Shown: positions 33,835-41,406 of the stretch, piece after piece | Layout: every line of letters starts with the position of its first letter | Numbering within the stretch: position 1 is the stretch's first letter | Assembly: GCF_036250695.1 (NCBI RefSeq) | Contig: NZ_CP109427.1 | Location: forward strand, 4,774,001 to 4,838,000 | Direction: 5' to 3' | Origin: Streptomyces sp. NBC_01497 | GTDB lineage: Bacteria > Actinomycetota > Actinomycetes > Streptomycetales > Streptomycetaceae | DNA: 64,000 bases | The notes under the pieces: generated by a model | Told to the model about the DNA's origin: nothing | Seen by the model: the letters and a program-made list of their open reading frames with translations, nothing else | Databases searched by the model: none | Translations under genes and position numbers: made by a program

Positions 33835-33910
33835 TTGCCGCCTCGGGCGATACGCGCGCGCCCGGTGACACCACAGTCCGGATGCCGGCGGGCTGATGTC
33901 AGCACACGGG

Positions 33911-33942
33911 GGTGCCTGCCACGGTGGACGGTGGCAGGCACC
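33911..33942. terminator. Hairpin terminator after rhamnosidase
   Basis: GGTGCCTGCCAC (33911-33922) pairs perfectly with GTGGCAGGCACC (33931-33942), 8-nt loop, about 75 bp after the stop, between convergent genes. Confidence 0.75.
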
Positions 33943-34039
33943 ATCGCGTTCACACCCCCGCAGAGGGTCCGGGGGGAAGATCCGCGTCCACCCCCCGGGA
34001 CCCGGGACCGGAGCGGGGCGAGGCGAAATCGCGTGGGGC

Positions 34040-34828
34040 TCAGGTCAACCCGCCATTGCTGACCAGCAGTTGTCCGTTGACCCACTGCCCCTCGGACGAG
34101 CAGAGGAAGTCGACAAGGCGGGCGGGGTCCTGCGGGGTGCCGAGGCGGGCCAGCGGGGTGCGGTCCACGACCGTGGCCCGCAGGCGCTCGTCCATCCAAC
34201 CCGTGTCCACCGGGCCCGGGTTGACGGCGTTCGCGGTGACGCCGAGATGTGCGAGCTCCTGGGCAGCCGCCAGGGTGATGCGGTCCAGGGCGCCCTTGCT
34301 CGCGCCGTACGGGAGGTTGCCGACGGTGTGGTCGCTGGTGAGCGCGACGATCCGGCCGGTGCCGAAATCACCGCCGAAGCGGCGGCCGAACTCGCGGATC
34401 AGCAGCCAGCTTGCCCGGGTGTTGACGGCGAAGTGCCGGTCGAAGCTCTCGACGGTCGTGTCGAGCAGGCCCGAGTCGACGGACTCGCAGTGGCACATCA
34501 CCAGCGCGCTCACGCCGCCGCGCGCGGTCTCGACCGCGTCGAAGATCCGCGCGGGAGTGCCGGGATCGGCCAGGTCCGCCTCGACCGCGAAGGCGGTGGC
34601 GCCGGCCTCCACGAGCCCGTCGGACACTGCCGCCTCCGCGCCCGGCTCGACGCCCCACGCCATCCGTTCGTCGTACGGGGTCCAGTAGGTGAAGGCAATG
34701 TCCCAGCCGGACGCGGCGAGCTGCCGGGCGATCGCGGCGCCGATGCCGACGCTGCGGCCGACCCCCGTGACGAGCGCCAGGGGACGGGGGCTGCCGGACA
34801 GGATCCGCTCTTCTTCGCTGAAGGTCAC
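34040..34828 (-). CDS. SDR-family oxidoreductase
   Basis: A short-chain dehydrogenase/reductase of about 262 residues. The cofactor loop is TGVGRSVGIGAAIA, the catalytic Tyr-Lys pair is in YGASKGALDRI, and the Ser is in ALTSDHTVG. VNPGPVDTGWMDE and the C-terminal GQLLVSNGGLT are typical of FabG-like members. The start is uncertain: GTG 34828 precedes the conserved PLALVTG strand by 15 residues but lacks a good RBS; ATG 34909 is an alternative giving 289 residues. It is convergent with the rhamnosidase. Near the start lies a remnant of another gene, suggesting local rearrangement. Substrate unknown. Confidence 0.85.
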   Translation of the reverse strand: MTFSEEERILSGSPRPLALVTGVGRSVGIGAAIARQLAASGWDIAFTYWTPYDERMAWGVEPGAEAAVSDGLVEAGATAFAVEADLADPGTPARIFDAVETARGGVSALVMCHCESVDSGLLDTTVESFDRHFAVNTRASWLLIREFGRRFGGDFGTGRIVALTSDHTVGNLPYGASKGALDRITLAAAQELAHLGVTANAVNPGPVDTGWMDERLRATVVDRTPLARLGTPQDPARLVDFLCSSEGQWVNGQLLVSNGGLT

Positions 34829-34901
34829 GGGAGGGGATCGTCGGGCACGAACGGGCCCGGTGCAAGCGCATTTCGCCGCGTCCGCCCCCGTCTGCCCCGC
34901 C

Positions 34902-34967
34902 TCACCCATCGGCGCGCGTCCCGACGACGTACTCCGCCCACACCGTCTTGCCCGAGGGACTCGGCAA
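34902..34967 (-). pseudogene. Remnant of the 3' end of an ATP-binding (anti-sigma-type) protein
   Basis: On the minus strand the sequence reads SLPSPSGKTVWAEYVVGTRADG then TGA (34902-34904), with one residue omitted here for length. GKTVWAE near the C-terminus is typical of Streptomyces HATPase_c anti-sigma-like proteins, which often neighbour XRE/DUF397 gene pairs. Nothing of the ATPase upstream remains; instead the sequence runs directly into the middle of the XRE gene on the other strand. Confidence 0.35.
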
Positions 34968-35679
34968 GCTCGTTGGCTACTCGCCGTCCAGCATCGCGTC
35001 GTTCGAGCAGGGGCGGCGCATCCCGACCCCGGCGGCCATCGACAAGGCGGACGAGGTCCTCGGCGCGGGCGGGCTCCTGATCGCGCTGAAGGAAGAGGTC
35101 GCGAAGGCGCAGTACCCGGCGTTCTTCAGGGACATGGCGGGGCTGGAGGCGAAGGCGGTCGGCTTGTGCGAGTACGCGGTACAGGTCGTGCCGGGTCTGC
35201 TCCAGACCGACGCCTACGCACGGGCGGTTCTGCGGATGCGCCGCCCGGTCCTGGACGACGAGATCATCGAGCAGCGCGTCGTGGCGCGCCTGGCACGGCA
35301 AGTCATCTACGCGCGGCGTCCGGCGCCGCTGCTCAGCTTCCTGATCGAGGAGGTGGTGCTGCACCGGCCGATCGGCGGGCGGGAGGTCCTGCGGGGACAG
35401 TTGGAGCAGATCCTGGTCCTCGCGGGCGACAGGAACGTCGATGTCCAGATCATGCCGACTGATCGCGAGGAACACGTAGGCCTCGACGGGGCGTTCACTA
35501 TGATTGACCTGGCCAAGGGCGAGCGTCTGGCGTATGCGGCGGCGCAGGGCGACAGCCGCCTGTACAGCGACCATACAAAGGTCCACGAACTTGGTTCGCG
35601 GTATGGGATTCTCCGAGCACAGGCGCTCACTCCGCGTGAGTCGTTGGCCCGCATCGAGGGACTCCTGGGAGAGACATGA
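34948..35679 (+). pseudogene. XRE/DUF5753 regulator truncated at the N-terminus
   Basis: The visible ORF (TTG 34948, no RBS) encodes 243 residues. It begins inside the helix-turn-helix: KLVGYSPSSIASFEQGRRIP is helix 3 onward. Family members normally have about 25-30 more residues carrying helices 1-2 (LRxxRxxAGLTQ-like), which are absent. The rest is a full DUF5753 domain (EYAVQVVPGLLQTDAYARAV, QIMPTDREEHVGLDGAFTMI, RLYSDHTKVHELG). Upstream DNA instead matches the end of an ATPase gene on the other strand. The stop overlaps the next DUF397 gene (ATGA), the standard coupling of this toxin-antitoxin-like/regulatory pair. It could still be translated but would have a broken DNA-binding domain. 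Confidence 0.7.
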
Positions 35680-35858
35680 CCAAGCTGGCCTGGTTCAAGA
35701 GCAGTTACAGCGGCGGCGAGGGTGGCGAGTGTGTCGAGGTCGCTGCCTGCGACAGCGCCACCGCCGTGCGTGTCCGGGACTCGAAGCGGGCGAGCGGCCC
35801 CGTGCTGACGGTGGCGCCGGCCGCGTGGGAGAGCTTCGTCACCCTCGTGCGGAGCTGA
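35676..35858 (+). CDS. DUF397 small protein, copy 1
   Basis: A 60-residue protein of the DUF397 family (WFKSSYSGGEGGECVEVAAC, AVRVRDSKRASGPVLTV, WESFV). These proteins are encoded beside XRE/DUF5753 regulators in Streptomyces, as in the BldB/WhiJ-like systems, and are thought to modulate the regulator. ATG 35676 overlaps the upstream stop. The family signature residues WxKSSxS and DSK are intact. The 3' 131 bp are almost identical to copy 2. Confidence 0.9.
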   Translation: MTKLAWFKSSYSGGEGGECVEVAACDSATAVRVRDSKRASGPVLTVAPAAWESFVTLVRS

Positions 35859-36103
35859 TGTCCGTGACCGAACCGGCCTGGTTCAAGAGCAGTCACGGCG
35901 ACAGTGGCGGCGGTCAGTGCGTCGAGATCGCCTGGTCCAAGAACAGTTACCGCAGCGGCGAGGGTGGCGAGAGTGGCGAGTGTGTCGGGGTCGCCGCCTG
36001 CGACAGCGCCACCGCCGTGCGTGTCCGGGACTCGAAGCGGGCGAGCGGCCCCGTGCTGACGGTGGTGCCGGCCGCGTGGGAGAGCTTCGTCACCCTCGTG
36101 CGG
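35722..36103 (+). repeat. 131-bp direct repeat within the DUF397 pair
   Basis: 35722-35852 and 35973-36103 are identical except for three substitutions. The offset is 251 bp, not a multiple of three, so the copies sit in different forward frames but each is in frame with its own gene. Confidence 0.95.
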
Positions 36104-36109
36104 GGATGA
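35858..36109 (+). CDS. DUF397 small protein, copy 2, with doubled N-terminal motif
   Basis: An 83-residue protein. ATG 35858 overlaps the stop of copy 1. Two DUF397 N-terminal motifs stand in tandem: AWFKSSHGDSGGGQCVEIA, then WSKNSYRSGEGGESGECV. A single C-terminal half follows (ACDSATAVRVRDSKRASGPV and WESFVTLVRG) that is nearly identical to copy 1. The chimera looks like an ancient DUF397 gene whose second motif and tail were replaced by duplication of copy 1. Probably part of the same operon as the truncated XRE gene. Confidence 0.85.
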   Translation: MSVTEPAWFKSSHGDSGGGQCVEIAWSKNSYRSGEGGESGECVGVAACDSATAVRVRDSKRASGPVLTVVPAAWESFVTLVRG

Positions 36110-36129
36110 TCCCGGCGCAGGTATGACCC

Positions 36130-36163
36130 GGGGGCCGTCGTACGTTCACGTACGGCGGCCCCC
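36130..36163. terminator. Hairpin after DUF397 operon
   Basis: GGGGGCCGTCGTACG (36130-36144) and CGTACGGCGGCCCCC (36149-36163) pair with one mismatch around TTCA, 20 bp after the DUF397 stop. Confidence 0.75.
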
Positions 36164-36216
36164 GCGTGCGTACGGCCGCGTACAACGACACAGACGCGGA
36201 GCGACAGGGAGCCCCC

Positions 36217-36996
36217 ATGGATCTTCAGTTGGCCGGACGCAACGCCCTCGTGACCGGCGGCAGCCGGGGCATAGGTCTCGCGATCGGGCGGGCGCTGGCT
36301 CGCGAGGGCGCCGGCGTGGCGCTCGTGGGCCGTGACCCGGTCACCGTGAAGGAGCGGGCCGACGAGCTGGCGGGGGAGACCGGGGCCCGGGTCGTCGGGA
36401 TCGCGGCGGACACCGGGGACGACGCTTCCGTCGCCGCCATGGCCGCCGAGGCCGGGCGGCTGCTCGGAGGTGTGGACATCCTCGTGAACAACGCAGCGAC
36501 GTCCAGCCCCGGCGCGTTCCCCGAGGACGCGCTGGAGGAGCAGATCAACGTCAAGGTCCGGGGCTATCTGCGCACCACGCGCGCGCTCACGCCGGCGATG
36601 GCCGAGCGGGGCTGGGGCCGGGTCATCAACATCGCGGGGCTCGCGGCGCGGGGGACGGGTTCGGTCGTGGGGTCCGTACGTAACGTCGCTGTGGCGGCGA
36701 TGAGCAAGAATCTGGCCGACGAGCTCGGCGCGCGGGGGATCAACGTGACGGTGGTGCATCCTGGAATGACGCGCACGGAGACCCAGCGGGCGAGCATCGC
36801 CCGGCAGGCCGCCGCGCGGGGAGTCAGTTCCGAGCAGGTGGAACGGGAGTTCGCGGCCTCCGTGTCCATCGGCAGGATCGTGGAGGCCGACGAGGTCGCC
36901 TCGGTGGTCGCCTTCCTCGCGAGCCCGCTGAGTGTCGCCATGAACGGCGACCCGGTGATCGTGTCCGGAGGCGCGCGGGGAGCGATCCACTACTGA
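36217..36996 (+). CDS. SDR-fold protein lacking catalytic Ser and Tyr
   Basis: A 259-residue Rossmann protein. The cofactor motif TGGSRGIGLAIG (13-24) and NNAA (91-94) are intact, so NAD(P) binding is expected. At the active site, where SDRs have Ser and YxxxK, this reads INIAGLAARG and VAVAAMSKNLADEL: Lys164 is kept, Tyr is replaced by Ala160 and the Ser by Ala/Gly. It ends DPVIVSGGARGAIHY. ATG 36217 follows GACAGGGAG. It lies between the DUF397 unit and dmdR1 as a lone gene. It may be a non-catalytic or mechanistically different SDR; some actinobacterial SDR groups share this RN..AxxxK pattern. Confidence 0.85.
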   Translation: MDLQLAGRNALVTGGSRGIGLAIGRALAREGAGVALVGRDPVTVKERADELAGETGARVVGIAADTGDDASVAAMAAEAGRLLGGVDILVNNAATSSPGAFPEDALEEQINVKVRGYLRTTRALTPAMAERGWGRVINIAGLAARGTGSVVGSVRNVAVAAMSKNLADELGARGINVTVVHPGMTRTETQRASIARQAAARGVSSEQVEREFAASVSIGRIVEADEVASVVAFLASPLSVAMNGDPVIVSGGARGAIHY

Positions 36997-37146
36997 GGTG
37001 ACCCAGCGTCCCCGGGCGAGCGCGTCCGGTCGCCACCCGTCCTGTCCGTTCGCCCAGTCTTCAGGGGTTGGACGGGCACGGCACGGTTGTCGGTGGGATG
37101 CGTCAGAATTGAAGCCAGGGCCGCACCGATTCCACAAGGGGCACGT

Positions 37147-37839
37147 ATGTCCGGACTGATCGACACGACGGAGATGTATCTCCGCACCATCCTCGAACTG
37201 GAAGAGGAAGGTGTGGTCCCCATGCGCGCCCGGATCGCCGAGCGGCTCGACCAGAGCGGCCCGACGGTGAGCCAGACGGTGGCGCGGATGGAGCGCGACG
37301 GCCTGGTCCAGGTCGCGGGCGACCGGCACCTGGAGCTGACGGACGAGGGCCGCATGCTCGCCACGCGCGTCATGCGCAAGCACCGGCTCGCCGAGTGCCT
37401 GCTCGTCGATGTGATCGGCCTGGAGTGGGAGCACGTCCACGCGGAGGCCTGCCGCTGGGAGCACGTGATGAGCGAGGCGGTGGAGCGGCGCGTGCTCGAC
37501 CTGCTGCGCCACCCCACGGAGTCGCCGTACGGGAACCCGATCCCCGGGCTCGACGAGCTGGGGGAGCCGTCGGCGGTGGACCCGTTCCTCGACGCGGGGC
37601 TGGTGAGCCTCGCCGACCTCGACGCCGGCGGGGACGGCAAGACGGTCGTCGTCCGGCGTATCGGCGAGCCGATCCAGACGGACGCGCAGTTGATGTACAC
37701 GCTGCGGCGGGCGGGCGTGCAGCCGGGCTCCGTCGTGAGCGTGACGAAGTCGCCGGCGGGCGTGCTCGTCGGCAGCAGCGGGGAGGCGGCGGAGCTGGGG
37801 GCCGAGGTCGCCTCGCACGTGTTCGTGGCCAAGCGCTGA
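37147..37839 (+). CDS. dmdR1: DtxR/IdeR-family iron-dependent repressor
   Basis: A 230-residue regulator, full-length for DmdR1/IdeR: winged helix (QSGPTVSQTVARMERDGLV), dimer/metal domain and C-terminal SH3-like domain. Every metal ligand of IdeR is at the canonical position: Met10, His79, Glu83, His98, Cys102, Glu105, His106. With Fe(II) bound it represses siderophore and iron-uptake genes by binding 19-bp iron boxes. I saw no TTAGGTTAGGCTAACCTAA-like site in this window, so its targets lie elsewhere. ATG 37147 begins MSGLIDTTEMYLRTI. In S. coelicolor a protein is reported from the antisense strand of dmdR1; a long antisense frame also exists here. Confidence 0.95.
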   Translation: MSGLIDTTEMYLRTILELEEEGVVPMRARIAERLDQSGPTVSQTVARMERDGLVQVAGDRHLELTDEGRMLATRVMRKHRLAECLLVDVIGLEWEHVHAEACRWEHVMSEAVERRVLDLLRHPTESPYGNPIPGLDELGEPSAVDPFLDAGLVSLADLDAGGDGKTVVVRRIGEPIQTDAQLMYTLRRAGVQPGSVVSVTKSPAGVLVGSSGEAAELGAEVASHVFVAKR

Positions 37840-37987
37840 GCGGCCCCTCGGTGGGGGCCGAGCGCGAAGCGGGCGGAAGAAGGCGGTGCCGGGGTGGAGC
37901 GGAGCCGTCGCGTGGGGGGTGCGGCGAAGGACACCGCGGGGGACGGGATGTGCTCCCGGTGCAGGTCACGGGGTGTGGAACGGATGA

Positions 37988-38017
37988 GGGCCCCGGCGCC
38001 TCGCGGCACCGGGGCCC
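37988..38017. terminator. Hairpin terminator after dmdR1
   Basis: GGGCCCCGG (37988-37996) pairs with CCGGGGCCC (38009-38017). It is about 150 bp past the dmdR1 stop. The rest of the 37840-38415 gap has no supported gene; it includes a TTCGAATAA/TTCGATAA direct repeat at 38183-38202 that may belong to the promoter of the hydrolase gene. Confidence 0.65.
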
Positions 38018-38415
38018 GTCCTCCCCTTTGCTGACCCGGAGCCCCGAGCTCCCAGGGTCAATCCCCTCGGACCGTCATCCCCGAGCGGTCCGCCTCCCGG
38101 AGAAAGATCTCCCCTCGGCGGGAGCGGTCAATCCTGCGGGGTGGTCACTCGAATGAGCGATGTTGGGCCGGAGAGGCCCGTGTTCGAATAATCGTTCGAT
38201 AAGATCCCATGGGAACCGACACAGGTTCGACGGCATGTGCGACCGGTCGCGGGGGCGGGGTCGTGGAGCCGTCCGGAACACGGGACAGTGGGGGCGTGAG
38301 GAGCGCGGCAGCCTTCGGGAGGCCGTCGGCCCCACGGTCCCCGGCCGTCATCACCACGCGACGGCCACGACGGAATCTGACTCGACCATCAGAACCGAGG
38401 GGGGTGCCAGGACAC

Positions 38416-39336
38416 ATGCTGGAGAACGACACGGAGCACGCGGCGCGGCGCACCGATGTGATCGGTGCCGACGGGGTACGCCTCGCGGCCTGGGAGTACG
38501 GACGCGGTGGCGGGCCCGAGAGCCTGGCGCCCGCCGGGGGCGGCCCCCAGGGAGCGGGCGCCGCCGAGCCGGGAGTGCTGCTGCTGCACGGGCTGATGGG
38601 CCGGGCGTCGCACTGGGCCGGTACGGCGCGCTGGCTGGCCGAGCGGCACCGGGTCGTCGCGTTCGACCAGCGGGGGCACGGTGACAGCGAGCGCCCCGCG
38701 GACGGACTGCTGACGCGCGAGGCGTACGTGGCGGACGCGGAGGCGGTGGTCGAGGCCCTGGGGCTCGGACCCGTCACGCTCGTCGGCCATGCCATGGGTG
38801 CGCTCACGGCCTGGCAGCTCGCGGCGCGCAGGCCCGACCTGGTGCGCGCGCTGGTGATCTTCGACATGCGCGCCTCGGCGCTCGGAGCCGCGTCACAGCG
38901 CCGGTGGGAGGACTGGTTCCGTACGTGGCCGGTGCCCTTCCCGTCGCTCGGTGAGGCGCGCCGGTGGTTCGCCGAGGAGGATCCGTGGCTCGCGGGCGGC
39001 CGGGCGTCGGCGCGCGGTGACTTCCACGCGGAGATGCTGGCGCGGCGGGAGGACGGCTGGCGGCCGGTCTTCTCGCGCCGTCAGATGCTGCGCACGCGTG
39101 AGACATGGGTGCTGGACGCGCACTGGGACGAGCTGGCCCAGGTGGGCTGCCCGACGCTGGTGGTGCGCGGGATGGACGGCGAACTCGGCCGCGCCGAGGC
39201 GATGGAGATGGTGCGGGTGCTGCCGCGCGGGGAGTACGCGGAGATCCCCGACGCGGGCCACCTCGTCCACTACGCGGACCCGGACGCCTGGCGCACGGCG
39301 ACGGAACCGTTCCTGAACGGGGTTCTGACCGGCTGA
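38416..39336 (+). CDS. Alpha/beta-hydrolase-fold protein with Ala in place of the nucleophile
   Basis: A 306-residue alpha/beta-hydrolase. The oxyanion segment LLLHGLMGRASHW, the strand VVAFDQRGHGDSERP, and the C-terminal DAGHLVHYADPDAW (catalytic His) are intact. The nucleophile elbow, normally GHSMG, reads GHAMG, so Ser is replaced by Ala126 (GCC at 38791-38793). The protein should therefore lack ester hydrolysis by the classical triad. ATG 38416 follows GGGGGGTGCC; an in-frame ATG at 38209 would add 69 low-complexity residues and has no RBS. It is a lone gene after dmdR1. Confidence 0.88.
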   Translation: MLENDTEHAARRTDVIGADGVRLAAWEYGRGGGPESLAPAGGGPQGAGAAEPGVLLLHGLMGRASHWAGTARWLAERHRVVAFDQRGHGDSERPADGLLTREAYVADAEAVVEALGLGPVTLVGHAMGALTAWQLAARRPDLVRALVIFDMRASALGAASQRRWEDWFRTWPVPFPSLGEARRWFAEEDPWLAGGRASARGDFHAEMLARREDGWRPVFSRRQMLRTRETWVLDAHWDELAQVGCPTLVVRGMDGELGRAEAMEMVRVLPRGEYAEIPDAGHLVHYADPDAWRTATEPFLNGVLTG

Positions 39337-39520
39337 CGCCGAGGGGAAGCCCTATCGGGCGAGCGTGCGTACGGGGCCGCGGGGCAAGTCGCGGGGGATT
39401 GGGGTCGCGTGCCTGGTCGCGCGCAGGCGGGGGCCCGGCCGCGCACCTGCCTGCCCGTGCGCCCGCCTGCCTGCCTCGTGCGTACGCGCGTGCCCGGCCG
39501 CCGGCCCGCGGCGGGCGACG

Positions 39521-40219
39521 TCAACTCCGGTCGGCGGTCAGCTTCGCGAGCCACTGCAGGAGCAGCGCCGTCTCGGCCGCCGTCAGGCGGTCCTGTTCGG
39601 TGGAGTCCAGCAGGGCCCGCAACTGCCTCGCCGCCGCCGAGGTCGCGTTCGGACCCGGGGTCGGCACGGTCGCCGGATGGTCCCGCAGCAGGGTCGAGTG
39701 CACCGCGTCCCGGACCCGGACGGACAGGCCGGAATCGGTGTAGACCTCGGGCTGGGTCACGAGGTTGAGGGACACCCCGATGTTCGCGGACATGATCGCC
39801 TGCGCGGCCTGTTCCGGGTCGGTCGTGAGCAGACCTGCCGCCGCACAGCGGACCAGCACCTCACGCAGCAGGCCGAGTGCCTCGCCCGCCGCGCTCGGGA
39901 CCTCGGCGAATCCGGGTGAGTACATCAGCCGGTAGACCGCCGGGTGTGCGAGTGCGAACGCCACATGCGTGTCCCAGCCCGTGCGCAGGTCGGCCACGGG
40001 GTCGCTGGAGGACCGCGCCTGGCGCTTGGTGGCGAGGTAGCGGTCGAATCCGTGGTCCACCACGGCCTTGAGCAGGCCGTTCTTGTCACCGAAGAGCCGG
40101 TAGAGCACCGGGGCCCCGACGCCCACCGCGTCACAGACGGCACGCGTCGCGATGTCCCGGGTCGGGGACTCGTCGAGCAGTTTCTCCGCGGCTTCGAGCA
40201 TCTGGGTCCGTACGTCCAT
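39521..40219 (-). CDS. TetR-family regulator
   Basis: A 232-residue regulator. The TetR domain begins MDVRTQMLEAAEKLLDESPT; the HTH is DIATRAVCDAVGVGAPVLYRLFGDKNGLL. The C-terminal part has the RYLATKRQ...DPVADLRTGWDTHVAFALAHPAVYRLMY layout of TetR_C_ (WHG-like) domains. It is divergent from an SDR gene with 161 bp between the starts and a small dyad there, so it probably represses that gene and itself. Ligand unknown. The gap 39337-39520 downstream holds no gene. Confidence 0.88.
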   Translation of the reverse strand: MDVRTQMLEAAEKLLDESPTRDIATRAVCDAVGVGAPVLYRLFGDKNGLLKAVVDHGFDRYLATKRQARSSSDPVADLRTGWDTHVAFALAHPAVYRLMYSPGFAEVPSAAGEALGLLREVLVRCAAAGLLTTDPEQAAQAIMSANIGVSLNLVTQPEVYTDSGLSVRVRDAVHSTLLRDHPATVPTPGPNATSAAARQLRALLDSTEQDRLTAAETALLLQWLAKLTADRS

Positions 40220-40274
40220 GAGTGCACGGTAACACCCGGCGTAGCCGCGTTATGAACCCTGATACGAGAAAGGG

Positions 40275-40287
40275 GTAGCGCTGCTAC
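40275..40287. promoter_or_regulatory. Candidate TetR operator
   Basis: GTAGC-GCT-GCTAC is a perfect 5-3-5 palindrome in the divergent gap between the TetR gene and the SDR gene; a half-site-like CGTAGCCGCG lies at 40241-40250. Confidence 0.4.
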
Positions 40288-40380
40288 GCGTGATCGGGTA
40301 ACTTCGTTCTGGCCGGAGCGAAACACCGTTACGGCGTCCGACGCGGTGGCCGCTGCCGCGCTTGAAGACCGGAGAAAACC

Positions 40381-41145
40381 ATGACCACGTCACTCACCAC
40401 CCCCGGGGCCACCCCGGTCGCGGACCGTGTCGCCCTCGTCACCGGTGGTTCGGGAGGCATGGGCCGCACCGTCGCCGAACGCCTTGCGGCCGACGGCATG
40501 AAGGTCCTCGTGCACTACGCAGGGAGCCGGGCGAGGGCGGAGGAGACGGTGCGGACGATCACCGAGGCGGGCGGCACCGCCACCGCCGTCAGCGCGGACG
40601 TCGCCGACGAGGCCGAGGTCGCCGCGATGTTCGACACGGCGGAGGAGCTCTACGGCGGCCTCGACGTGGTCGTGCACACCGCCGGGATCATGCTGCTCTC
40701 GCCCCTGGTCGACCAGGACCTGGACGTCCTCGACCGCATGCACCGCACGAACATCCGGGGCACCTTCGTCGTCGACCAGCAGGCGGCCCGCCGCCTGCGC
40801 GCCGGCGGCGCACTCATCAACTTCTCCTCGTCCGTCGTGAAGATCGGGCTCACCGGTTACACGGCCTACGCCGCAACCAAGGGCGCCGTGGACGCGATCA
40901 CGCTGATCCTCGCGAGGGAACTGCGCGGCCGTGACATCACCGTCAACGCCGTCGCTCCCGGCCCCACCGCCACCCCGCTCTTCCTGGACGGCAAGGAGCA
41001 GGCCGTCGTCGACCGCCTCGCCAACATGGCGCCGTTGGAGCGGCTCGGCACCCCGGACGACATAGCCGAGGCTGTCGCGTTCCTCGCCGGACCCGCCCGC
41101 TGGATCAACGGCCAGATCCTCTACGCGAACGGCGGGGTCATCTGA
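40381..41145 (+). CDS. SDR-family oxidoreductase under TetR control
   Basis: A 254-residue short-chain dehydrogenase. Cofactor loop TGGSGGMGRTVA, central DVVVHTAGIMLL, Ser in INFSSSVVKIG, catalytic YAATK with Tyr and Lys intact, and PGPTATPLF/INGQILYANGGVI at the C-terminus. These are the features of FabG-like 3-oxoacyl or secondary-alcohol dehydrogenases with NADP preference (HYAGSRARAE after strand 2 carries basic residues). ATG 40381 follows GGAGAAAACC. Divergent TetR gene and operator suggest induction by a small lipophilic ligand. A second SDR follows. Confidence 0.92.
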   Translation: MTTSLTTPGATPVADRVALVTGGSGGMGRTVAERLAADGMKVLVHYAGSRARAEETVRTITEAGGTATAVSADVADEAEVAAMFDTAEELYGGLDVVVHTAGIMLLSPLVDQDLDVLDRMHRTNIRGTFVVDQQAARRLRAGGALINFSSSVVKIGLTGYTAYAATKGAVDAITLILARELRGRDITVNAVAPGPTATPLFLDGKEQAVVDRLANMAPLERLGTPDDIAEAVAFLAGPARWINGQILYANGGVI

Positions 41146-41406
41146 CCCGGGAGCGCCCCTGCCGCCCCGCCCGTCACCAGGTCCCCGGACCGCCGCGTCC
41201 GCCTCCTCGCCGCGTTCTGTCCGTCGCGCTGCCGCCCGGTGGCTCCACCGCACCGCCGCCACCGGGCCGTTCTCCGTCGTCCCGTGGTCCCGTGGTCCCG
41301 TCGTCGCATATCACCGGCCCGCTGGACCCGCCCGCCTGGCGGCAGCTCTCCGCCCCCACGGCACATCGCCCGCCCGCCTCGTACGTCACACCGCAGGAGC
41401 CCCTTC

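Noticed and set aside
35947..38009. Antisense frames over the SDR and dmdR1 genes
   Set aside because: No RBS or promoter could be identified and composition is that of shadow frames; mentioned only as a finding because of the reported adm gene in S. coelicolor.
38209..38415. Upstream extension of the alpha/beta hydrolase from ATG 38209
   Set aside because: The added 69 residues are low complexity, no Shine-Dalgarno precedes this ATG, and the fold begins after ATG 38416.
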